A stretch of DNA of 34,997 nt from a virus, in IMG/VR virus record IMGVR_UViG_3300042450_001194, positions 1 through 34,997 of that record; one strand, written 5' to 3'. Position 1 is the stretch's first letter. Each line of letters begins with the position of its first letter. The position numbers were made by a program, and so were the translations under genes. The notes below the pieces were generated by a model. That model had not been told where the DNA came from. It did not search any database and was given only the letters and a program-made list of their open reading frames with translations. Shown here piece by piece: positions 8,568 through 14,619 of this stretch.

Positions 8568-8698
8568 TCGGATGGCACAATGTAGTGGTCCGCCAATTGG
8601 CGGGCCTCTACATTGCCCGGCTATCTGTACGCGCGGCGACGGTGGATGGTCCACCGCGCTGGGTGCGAGATCGTGCGACCTTTACGCGGGTGCCGTAG
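8568..8698 (+). other. Non-coding gap between head module and fibre cassette
   Basis: The gap contains the 38-base palindrome at 8578-8615 and a second hairpin with 7-bp arms CGGTGGA and TCCACCG at 8640-8646 and 8650-8656 around a 3-base loop. No convincing TTGACA promoter and no reading frame with a ribosome site were seen. Confidence 0.6.
8578..8615. repeat. 38-base interrupted palindrome in the head/fibre gap
   Basis: Outer arms CAATGTAG (8578-8585) and CTACATTG (8608-8615) are exact inverted copies, and the centre is the perfect 12-base palindrome CGCCAATTGGCG (8591-8602). The 5-base segments between them pair imperfectly. As RNA it would fold into a very stable hairpin. It has no T-run. 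It could be a transcript-end structure, a protein operator or a recombination/module boundary. Confidence 0.75.
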
Positions 8699-9508
8699 AT
8701 GGCTGACCTAAAGATTTCCCAGTTACCAGCCGCGACGACACCGCTGGCTGGTACTGAAGAGCTAGCGATTGTGCAGAGCGCGGAGACGCGCCGCGTGGCC
8801 GCGTCTGCGCTGCTGTCCACGCCGGTCACGATCCCTGGCACTAGCTCCGCGACCGGCGCGATCCGGTTGCGCGAAGACACGGACAACGGGACCAACTACG
8901 TCGCGCTGGCCGCGCCTGCGGCGATTGCCGCTGACGTGACGTGGACGTTGCCTGCCGCAGACGGGACGAGCGGGCAGGTGTTAAGCACGAACGGCAGCGC
9001 GGTGCTGAGCTGGTCAACGGCGGCGAGCGGCGGGAGCAAAACGCTGGCGGTGTTTACGCCTCTCGATAACCAGCCACCGGCGAGCGCGTTTGCGACGCTG
9101 GACACGCGCAACAGCGTGGCGACGCTCGACTTCGATGCGGCGACCGACGAAGCGGCGGTGTTCGTGGGCGTCATCCCGGAAGGCGCGGTGCTGACAAGCG
9201 GCATTATCGTGCGCCTGTCGTGGGCCGCGACGAGCGCGACCAGCGGCGACTGCGTGTGGCTGGTGGACATCGAGAAGACGACGGGCCACGACATCGACGC
9301 GGACGGGTTCGACACGGCGGTGAGCGGGACGACCGCGACGAGCGGCACAAGCGGCATCGTGAACACGACGGCGATCACGGTGACGACCATCGACAGCGTC
9401 GCGGCGGGCGATGCGTTCCGCGTGCGCGTGCGGCGGGACGCGGACGCGGGCGGTGACACGATGACGGGCGATGCGGAGTTGATCGCCGTCGAAGTAAGGG
9501 CCGCGTAA
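8699..9508 (+). CDS. Fibre- or decoration-like structural protein
   Basis: This 269-residue protein starts with a phage fibre-type segment, MADLKISQLPAATTPLAGTE, then ELAIVQ and a short helix, a pattern common at the virion-attached end of fibre and capsid-decoration proteins. A second segment (about 75-105), DVTWTLPAADGTSGQVL, resembles repeats found in tail fibres. The remaining 160 residues are Thr/Ala/Asp-rich and beta-rich, ending in a strand pattern like a small jelly roll. Its location between head and tail genes, not after the tail tip, leaves open whether it decorates head, neck or tail. The next start overlaps its stop (TAATG). Confidence 0.62.
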   Translation: MADLKISQLPAATTPLAGTEELAIVQSAETRRVAASALLSTPVTIPGTSSATGAIRLREDTDNGTNYVALAAPAAIAADVTWTLPAADGTSGQVLSTNGSAVLSWSTAASGGSKTLAVFTPLDNQPPASAFATLDTRNSVATLDFDAATDEAAVFVGVIPEGAVLTSGIIVRLSWAATSATSGDCVWLVDIEKTTGHDIDADGFDTAVSGTTATSGTSGIVNTTAITVTTIDSVAAGDAFRVRVRRDADAGGDTMTGDAELIAVEVRAA

Positions 9509-10137
9509 TGTCTTATAGCTTTGTTGCAGCAAGCTTGCAGTATATCACGCACGACTTGGCGACGAATAAAGGTGCGCCTGTGACGTTTTCTGGGTTGGCA
9601 CAAATCAGCACGGCTGGAACCCAAGTAGTGGTGGGATATTTTTCGGTTACGGCAAATACTACGCGACGAAGTGTCGGGTTTAATACGTCGCGACAAGCAA
9701 CGGCTATTGTGGCGTCAGGTGTGGGAACCGGCACCGCCACGTCTTCGGCTGCGTTGGCATTGACTACGTGGGGTCATGTGGCCGCGACCGCACCGTCTGG
9801 GGATGCAAGCCGCTCCGTCTGGCTGAACAACGTCAGTGCCAGCAATTCTACCGCCGCCGGAACGCCGACAAACAGCAATATGACCATTGGCGCATTTCGC
9901 CGTGGAACTCCTATTAATCATTTCGACGGCCTTTTGGCAGAAATAGGCGTATGGGATGTAGAGCTGACGGATAGAGAAATCCAATCCCTTTCAAAAGGGT
10001 TCTCGCCACGCCGCATCCGCCCGCAGAGCTTGTTTGCGTACATCCCGCTCGTGCGAAACCTGCAAGAACTTCGCAGCGCGTTATCGTTGACCAATACCAA
10101 CGGGGCTACCGTGGCAGATCATCCGAGGGTGTACTGA
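9508..10137 (+). CDS. LamG/concanavalin-like lectin domain protein
   Basis: This 209-residue protein has the features of a laminin-G-like beta-sandwich: an opening AASLQYITHD strand, a strand around TWGHVAATAPSGDASRSVWL (about 88-107), and the characteristic end MTIGAFRRGTPINHFDGLLA then EIGVWDVELTDREIQSLSKG (about 125-168). In phages such domains usually bind sugars on virion fibres or decorate the shell. The last 40 residues (SPRRIRPQSLF onward) match the tail region of similar proteins. The DNA is visibly less GC-rich than its neighbours, with many A/T third positions, suggesting recent acquisition. It starts at the TAATG overlap and ends in a TGATG overlap. Confidence 0.7.
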   Translation: MSYSFVAASLQYITHDLATNKGAPVTFSGLAQISTAGTQVVVGYFSVTANTTRRSVGFNTSRQATAIVASGVGTGTATSSAALALTTWGHVAATAPSGDASRSVWLNNVSASNSTAAGTPTNSNMTIGAFRRGTPINHFDGLLAEIGVWDVELTDREIQSLSKGFSPRRIRPQSLFAYIPLVRNLQELRSALSLTNTNGATVADHPRVY

Positions 10138-10568
10138 TGGGCTATTACTGGCACGCTGGCCCACCGCCAGACCTGCGCGTGCTCGACGACACGCTCTATG
10201 CCGAGTGGGTGGCGAGCGGCAACCCGAAGGCCGAGTGGTGGACGCTGATTCCTGACCCGCCGGGGCCGAACTACCGATGGGACGGTACGCAGTGGGTGGA
10301 GATCCCGCCGCCGCCGCCCGAACCGCTTACGCGATTAGGATTCTTGTCGCGGTTTGAGGTCGCGGAGTTGGTCGGCATCGAGGTGGCGCGCCAGACCGCG
10401 TCCCAAGTGCAGCAGCGCGCGACGCTGGCCGTGCTAAAAGAATCGTGGATGGCCGCAAACGATATCGACGTGACCGACCAGCGCACGATCGACGGCGTCA
10501 CGATGCTGGTCACCATGAGCTTGCTGACAGCTGAACGCGCCGCGGTAATTCTCGCGCCGCCGCAGTAG
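10137..10568 (+). CDS. Small fibre-associated phage protein
   Basis: This 143-residue protein resembles small genes that follow fibre genes in tailed phages. The N-terminal part has Trp/Pro-rich segments (AEWWTLIPDPPGPNYRWDG, then QWVEIPPPPPEP), and the C-terminal half is helical after LTRLGFLSRFEVAELVGIEV, a pattern I associate with small tail-fibre partner proteins. It may be a fibre chaperone or a structural element; I cannot decide. It overlaps the lectin-type gene by one base and sits three bases before the repeat protein gene, so all three are probably one unit. Confidence 0.55.
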   Translation: MGYYWHAGPPPDLRVLDDTLYAEWVASGNPKAEWWTLIPDPPGPNYRWDGTQWVEIPPPPPEPLTRLGFLSRFEVAELVGIEVARQTASQVQQRATLAVLKESWMAANDIDVTDQRTIDGVTMLVTMSLLTAERAAVILAPPQ

Positions 10569-10571
10569 CAG

Positions 10572-11954
10572 ATGGCCAACCGGCTGCTTCAAGAGAACGG
10601 CAATTTACTGCTGCAAGAGGATGGCTCTGCCATCCTGCTCGAGCAGCAGTCTTTTGCGCTTGTAGCTGACGCCGGATCGTTTGCCGTTAGCGGGCAGGGG
10701 GCAACGCTGCGGACGACGCGGCGGATGTCGGCCGACGCGGGTGTGTTTACGCTGGACGGGCAAGCGGCGACGCTACGTCGCAGCGTACGGATGGCGGCCG
10801 TCGTTGGTGCGTTTGTCCTCGACGGGCAGGCGGCCGAGTTTACAAGAGCGCGGCACATGGCGTCCGAGCCCGGTGCCTTTGTGCTCGACGGGCAGACGGC
10901 CGATATGTATATCGGCGCCCACCTTAATGCGTTGCCGGGCGCGTTTACGCTCGACGGGCAATCCGCGGCGCTGGTCGTCGGTCGCCGGATGCTGTCGGAT
11001 GCGGGCGCGTTTACGCTGGACGGGCAACCGGCGGAGCTTCGCCGTGCGATTGTTGCGCCGGCTGACGCGGGGGCGTTCACGCTCGACGGGCAGGCGGTTG
11101 CGCTCCGCCGGGCGATTATCGCGCCGGCTGACGTGGGCGCGTTTACGGTGGACGGGCAGGCGGCGGCGCTGGCCTTCGCGCGGCGACTGTCGTCTGAGCT
11201 AGGCGCATTTACGCTCGATGGGCAATCCGCGGATCTTCGCCGGTTTAAGGGGATGTCCGGCGAGCCCGGCGCGTTTACGCTTGACGGGCAGGCGGCCGCG
11301 CTTACAATCGCGCGCCACATGGCGGCGGGCGCCGGCGCGTTTGCGCTCGATGGGCAAGCCGCAGGGCTCTTGGTTGCGCGGCGGCTCACGGCCGATGTCG
11401 GCGCGTTTGTGCTCGACGGGCAGGCGGCGGATCTCCGGAAGTTTAATGGCATTGTCGGCGGCGCCGGTGCGTTCGCGCTTGATGGGCAGGACGCTGGCCT
11501 TATTGTCGCGCGGCGACTCGCGGCCGAGCCCGGCGCGTTCGTGCTCGACGGGCAGTCCGCGACGATGCGGACAGACGTCCGACGGCAGAGCGACGCGGGT
11601 GCGTTTACGCTCGATGGGCAAGCGGCGACGTTTCGGCGCGCGGTCCGGATGGCGGCTGGTGCGGGCGCGTTTGTGCTGGACGGGCAGGACGCCGACCTCT
11701 ATATCAACGACCATCTCAACGCGTTGCCCGGCGCGTTCGTGCTGGCGGGTCAAGACGCGCAATTTCGACGGGGTCGCGTTTTGGTGGCCGGCGCCGGCGC
11801 GTTTGTGCTTGATGGGCAGGACGCGCAGCTGGTGGTCGGTCAACCGTCGATTACGAGACTACGCGGTCGGGATCTGAGCGGACCGGCGTATCTAAGCGTC
11901 GATCAGAGCGCGGCGGTGATGTTGAGCCGCGACACTTCAGAAAGTTACTGGTAA
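10572..11954 (+). CDS. 22-residue tandem-repeat virion protein
   Basis: This 460-residue protein is built almost wholly of repeats. Residues 1-30 form a capping segment with two LLQE(N/D)G motifs. Residues of about 35-430 are 18 consecutive 22-residue units with consensus GAFTLDGQAAxLRxARRMAA; Gly1, Phe3, Gly7 and Gln8 are nearly invariant. Each unit predicts two short strands and a turn, so the whole may be an elongated beta-solenoid or a string of small sheets. The last 30 residues (LRGRDLSGPAYLSV onward) are non-repetitive. Similar repeats occur in phage proteins of unknown role, from memory. Context next to lectin- and fibre-like genes suggests an exposed virion protein. No membrane segment or signal peptide is seen. 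Confidence 0.72.
   Translation: MANRLLQENGNLLLQEDGSAILLEQQSFALVADAGSFAVSGQGATLRTTRRMSADAGVFTLDGQAATLRRSVRMAAVVGAFVLDGQAAEFTRARHMASEPGAFVLDGQTADMYIGAHLNALPGAFTLDGQSAALVVGRRMLSDAGAFTLDGQPAELRRAIVAPADAGAFTLDGQAVALRRAIIAPADVGAFTVDGQAAALAFARRLSSELGAFTLDGQSADLRRFKGMSGEPGAFTLDGQAAALTIARHMAAGAGAFALDGQAAGLLVARRLTADVGAFVLDGQAADLRKFNGIVGGAGAFALDGQDAGLIVARRLAAEPGAFVLDGQSATMRTDVRRQSDAGAFTLDGQAATFRRAVRMAAGAGAFVLDGQDADLYINDHLNALPGAFVLAGQDAQFRRGRVLVAGAGAFVLDGQDAQLVVGQPSITRLRGRDLSGPAYLSVDQSAAVMLSRDTSESYW
10674..11861 (+). repeat. Eighteen 66-base tandem repeats inside the coding region
   Basis: The units start at 10674, 10740 and every 66 bases to 11796 without a single insertion or deletion. They are diverged at DNA level but keep the core coding for LDGQ. 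Unit 4 and unit 16 share the segment HLNALPGAF, a sign of higher-order duplication. Confidence 0.9.
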
Positions 11955-11963
11955 GGGGGCGAG

Positions 11964-12317
11964 ATGACGGTGGTCACGACAAAGCCGATCTATCCGGCAA
12001 ACGCACATCTGACGCGCCAGGTGGTCGAGATTTACAACTCGGCGACGAACGCGTACGAGCCGTACACGGCCGGCAATTTGGCCGTGTCGTTTGCCGCGAG
12101 CGCGGACGGCACGTCGCCGATTGCCGGGCTGACAAATCTGGCGCTGAGTGCGACCGGAGTCTCGGGGACGTATTTTCGCGTCATTCCGTCGGCGCAACTG
12201 GCGCCGCTGGCGGCGTTGTCGGGCACGGTGGTCTACCAGATCGTGAGCGGTGGGACCGACGCGGCGTATCGGGTCGTGACGCCAATGCGGGTGTCGGTGC
12301 CGAGGTGGGCGCAGTGA
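11964..12317 (+). CDS. Hypothetical neck/tail-region protein
   Basis: I do not recognise this 117-residue protein. It looks mainly beta: TRQVVEIYNSATNAYEPYT, then NLAVSFAASADGTSPIAGL, and a closing segment VVYQIVSGGTDAAYRVVTP. It begins at ATG 11964, preceded by a purine-rich AAGGGGG ribosome site about 8 bases upstream, making it the first gene after the repeat protein. The stop overlaps the next start as GTGA. It lies where head-tail joining genes are expected, so a minor neck component is possible. Confidence 0.62.
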   Translation: MTVVTTKPIYPANAHLTRQVVEIYNSATNAYEPYTAGNLAVSFAASADGTSPIAGLTNLALSATGVSGTYFRVIPSAQLAPLAALSGTVVYQIVSGGTDAAYRVVTPMRVSVPRWAQ

Positions 12318-12703
12318 GCGTCACGGTCGTCGATCGGTCCGGCGCGGCGATCCGTCGATATGACGAGGCGTCACGGCTCGGGCTGGACGCGGCGGCCAAT
12401 CACCTCCGGGTCGAGATCGTGAAAGCGTTCGGGTCGTCCTACTATAAAGGGGGCCGATTCCGGTCGACACTGCAAGTCAAGCAGTCGATTCGAAAGCTGA
12501 TGCCATCCCGGTCTGGCTCGGGATGGGAGACGTCGGTGGGCACCAAGTTTATCGAGGCGCTGTACTGGGAGCTCGGGCACCGGAACGCGTTCACGCGGAA
12601 GTACGAGCGGGTGCAACTGTGGGTGCCGACGGCGGTCGACAACATCCAGCGAATGCAGAAAACCTTTAGCGTGATCGTGGCGCGGATTATGGGGGCGGCG
12701 TAA
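12314..12703 (+). CDS. HK97 gp10-like neck protein (probable)
   Basis: This 129-residue protein has the features of the gp10/minor neck family: an N-terminal helix with DEASRLGLDAAANHLRVEIV, then a basic section with STLQVKQSIRKL, a Gly/Ser turn, a central strand with ETSVGTKFIEALYWELGHRN and a C-terminal amphipathic helix ending VIVARIMGAA. The YWELGHRN pattern (tyrosine-x-glutamate-x-Gly) is typical of this family, which helps terminate or join the tail. GTG 12314 is preferred as it overlaps the previous stop (GTGA); GTG 12305 would add three residues. It is followed by a tail-terminator-like gene in the usual order. Confidence 0.7.
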   Translation: MSVTVVDRSGAAIRRYDEASRLGLDAAANHLRVEIVKAFGSSYYKGGRFRSTLQVKQSIRKLMPSRSGSGWETSVGTKFIEALYWELGHRNAFTRKYERVQLWVPTAVDNIQRMQKTFSVIVARIMGAA

Positions 12704-13206
12704 TGAGCGACGTGTTACCGCGGTACGTGGTGCCGGGGACGACGCTGACGCCGTCGACATCGAGCACGGTGCAGATCTACGCGACCATCCGGGCGGCGCT
12801 GCTGGCCTACGTCGATCCGGCCGGCGAGACGATGGCAACAGTGCTCGGTCGAGACCCGGGGATCTGGGTGCGGTCGCAGCCCGATCCGCCAATCTTTCCG
12901 TACCTGACGCTACTGCTAAATCGGACGTCGGACGCGGCCTACAACGGGTACCGCGAGACGGCGTTGCTGGAAGTGCAGGCGATCGGGAAGCCGGAGTCGC
13001 AGCTGCCGCTGGTCGAGTCGCTCATGGATCTGGTGGACCAGTGCCTGACGGGGCTGACGGACGCGCGGTCCGGGCTGATGGTGGGGCGCTCGCGCACGCG
13101 CGCGACGGTGCCGATGTTCTCGACGCCGGCCGAGTCGGCGACGGTGGGCGTGGTTGGCACGTACCAGTTGTATTTTTGGCCGAGAGTGTTGACAGATAGG
13201 GCGTAA
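12703..13206 (+). CDS. Tail terminator / completion-like protein
   Basis: This 167-residue protein fits in size, position and pattern with the tail-completion family that caps the growing tail tube. It has an N-terminal helix reading VQIYATIRAALLAYVD, a central strand with PPIFPYLTLLLNRTSDAAYN, a second strand ETALLEVQAIGK and a helix LPLVESLMDLVDQCLTGL, then a strand ending QLYFWPRVLTD. It starts with a TAATG overlap. The next gene is the major tail protein, separated by a 63-base gap with a possible promoter. Confidence 0.62.
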   Translation: MSDVLPRYVVPGTTLTPSTSSTVQIYATIRAALLAYVDPAGETMATVLGRDPGIWVRSQPDPPIFPYLTLLLNRTSDAAYNGYRETALLEVQAIGKPESQLPLVESLMDLVDQCLTGLTDARSGLMVGRSRTRATVPMFSTPAESATVGVVGTYQLYFWPRVLTDRA

Positions 13207-13211
13207 GGGTC

Positions 13212-13240
13212 GTGAACGCGTGGGCGTTGGCGGCTATATT
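13212..13240 (+). promoter_or_regulatory. Possible promoter for major tail protein
   Basis: A good -10 hexamer TATATT at 13235-13240 is preceded after 17 bases by GTGAAC (13212-13217), a weak -35. The site lies in the only sizeable gap of the tail module and about 30 bases ahead of the most abundant tail product. A TTGACA at 13189 lacks a matching -10. Confidence 0.35.
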
Positions 13241-13269
13241 CTGCTTGAACCTTTTCTACGGATGACGCG

Positions 13270-13833
13270 ATGACTGCACCATTGACGGGCTTTACCTCGA
13301 CGTTCCCGACCGACGTGCTGGTGGACTCCGGCGTGCTGTATGTCGGCGCGACCGTGTTCGGCGCGTTTCAGGGCGGCTTGAAGTTCGATCCTGGCGTTGA
13401 GTATCTGAACACGATGTTTGACGGCAAGCGGTCCCCGGTCCGGCTGCTGGATCGCAAGTCGGCGATGGCGCCGAAGATCACGGGCACCGTCATCCAGCTG
13501 TCGACGACCAACGTCGGGCAGATCGAGCCGGGCGCCACGGTCAGCGCAACGGGCGCGTGGACGGGCTCGACGAGCTATGCGCCGAAGCGCGCGGCCTCCT
13601 ATCTGGTAGCCGGCGACTATCTCACGGACGTCCGGTGCATCTGGCTGCGCGGCGGCGGCAACTTCGTGCAAATCCGTTTTCCGTCGGCGCTGCTGCTCAA
13701 GTACGACGCGACGTCGCAGGACGGGCAGGAAGTGGCCATCTCGCTCGAGATTGAGGCGCGTCTGGATATGTCGGTGAGCGGCGCCAATACGGGCGATGCG
13801 CCGTATCGGATTGAGTATATCGCCAGCGTCTAA
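13270..13833 (+). CDS. Major tail (tube) protein, probable
   Basis: This 187-residue protein is in the position of the major tail protein, just before the frameshifted chaperone and the tape measure. It is beta-rich: DVLVDSGVLYVGATVFGAF, then GGLKFDPGVEYLNTMFDGKR (an early loop typical of tube proteins), a middle LSTTNVGQIEPGATVSATG, and a closing strand LEIEARLDMSVSG followed by APYRIEYIASV. Many phage tube proteins show the same pattern of a strand with a conserved acidic and aromatic residue near the end. ATG 13270 follows an in-frame-stopped ATG at 13262. A gap of 43 bases separates it from the chaperone. Confidence 0.75.
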   Translation: MTAPLTGFTSTFPTDVLVDSGVLYVGATVFGAFQGGLKFDPGVEYLNTMFDGKRSPVRLLDRKSAMAPKITGTVIQLSTTNVGQIEPGATVSATGAWTGSTSYAPKRAASYLVAGDYLTDVRCIWLRGGGNFVQIRFPSALLLKYDATSQDGQEVAISLEIEARLDMSVSGANTGDAPYRIEYIASV

Positions 13834-13876
13834 CGGCGCTGATTTGTAGGCTACCCGTCAAACAGGACCAGATCCT

Positions 13877-14191
13877 ATGTCGACGATTGATCTCGATGCG
13901 TTGGTGAACACGGCGCGACTCCCGAAGGTGCAGCTGTGCGGCCGCGAGATGACGGTGCATCCGCTGACGGGCGCCGCGGCGCACCGGTTGGCAATCGTGC
14001 AGGACGGCGACCCGACGGGCGCGGGGATGTTGGGCGCGCTGCTGGACGTGATCGCGGTGCTGCTCCCGGCGCTGACGGCTGAGGAGCGCGCCGGGCTGAC
14101 GGTCGACCAGATCGGGGCGATCGTGCAGCTCTCGCGCGGTCAGGTGGCCGAGGTCGAGCAGCAGATTGCGGAGATGGCGGCAAAAAACTAA
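13877..14191 (+). CDS. Tail assembly chaperone, short (unshifted) form
   Basis: This 104-residue protein is the gpG-type chaperone that coats the tape measure protein during tail assembly. It starts MSTIDLDALVNTARLPKVQL, has a GREMTVHPLTGAAAHRLAIV segment and a helical, acidic C-terminus (LSRGQVAEVEQQIAEMAAKN). It stops at 14189-14191, directly after the slippery sequence, so most ribosomes make this form. Size, acidic helical nature, location between major tail and tape measure genes and the frameshift site together make the call strong despite weak sequence conservation in the family. Confidence 0.85.
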   Translation: MSTIDLDALVNTARLPKVQLCGREMTVHPLTGAAAHRLAIVQDGDPTGAGMLGALLDVIAVLLPALTAEERAGLTVDQIGAIVQLSRGQVAEVEQQIAEMAAKN

Positions 14192-14616
14192 CGCCGGCCA
14201 GTGGATCGGACGCGACGCCGGCGGGCGGCGATGCGGTCACGATCCGCTGGTCGATCGCGGAATACATACAACGCGTGATTATCGAGACCGCCACGGCGAC
14301 CGGACAATCGGTGCGCGCTGTGGCGGCTGAGTCGTTTGCGCTGACGTTGTGGACGTGGGCCGGCGTGCGCCAGGCGGCGCAAGAGGCGGCGGTTGAGCGG
14401 TTAGGGGAACGGACGGATCTGGCGGGGCTGATGGCGTTCGCGTTTCACGACCCGTCGAAATTGCAGCAGGCGGAGATGCGGTACTTAAGCGCGGCGGGCC
14501 GTCTGTCGTCGATGCTGGACGCGACGCGGTCCCGGTTGACCGGGTTGTCGGAGCGGATGCAGGCGGCGCAAGCGGTCCACGAACAGCAGCGAGCGGCTGA
14601 GCCGCCGGAGGGGTAA
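13877..14616 (+). CDS. Tail assembly chaperone, -1 frameshift fusion (gpGT-like)
   Basis: Ribosomes slipping back one base at A AAA AAC (14182-14188) leave the first frame before its stop and continue in the frame open to 14616. The joined product is 246 residues: 104 from the first frame and 142 from the second. The second part starts LTPASGSDATPAGG (linker), then TIRWSIAEYIQRVIIETATA, a long helix with ALTLWTWAGVRQAAQEAAVE, and a charged helical end with RLTGLSERMQAAQ. No stop codon lies between 14188 and the downstream frame. This matches the lambda G/GT arrangement, where the T part recruits the tube protein. A GTG at 14275 could also allow separate translation. Confidence 0.85.
14182..14223 (+). 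promoter_or_regulatory. Programmed -1 ribosomal frameshift signal
   Basis: The heptamer AAAAAAC at 14182-14188 is in the right phase (GCA AAA AAC) and is followed at once by the zero-frame stop TAA. A 7-bp all-GC stem follows, CGCCGGC at 14192-14198 with GCCGGCG at 14217-14223 and an 18-base loop. The 3-base spacer is shorter than the usual 5-9, so part of the stem may be unpaired when the ribosome pauses. Confidence 0.85.
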
Positions 14617-14619
14617 CGG

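Noticed and set aside
10674-11861. Regular 66-base repeats considered as a CRISPR-like array
   Set aside because: Repeats are contiguous without unique spacers, diverged, and in frame across a protein-coding gene.
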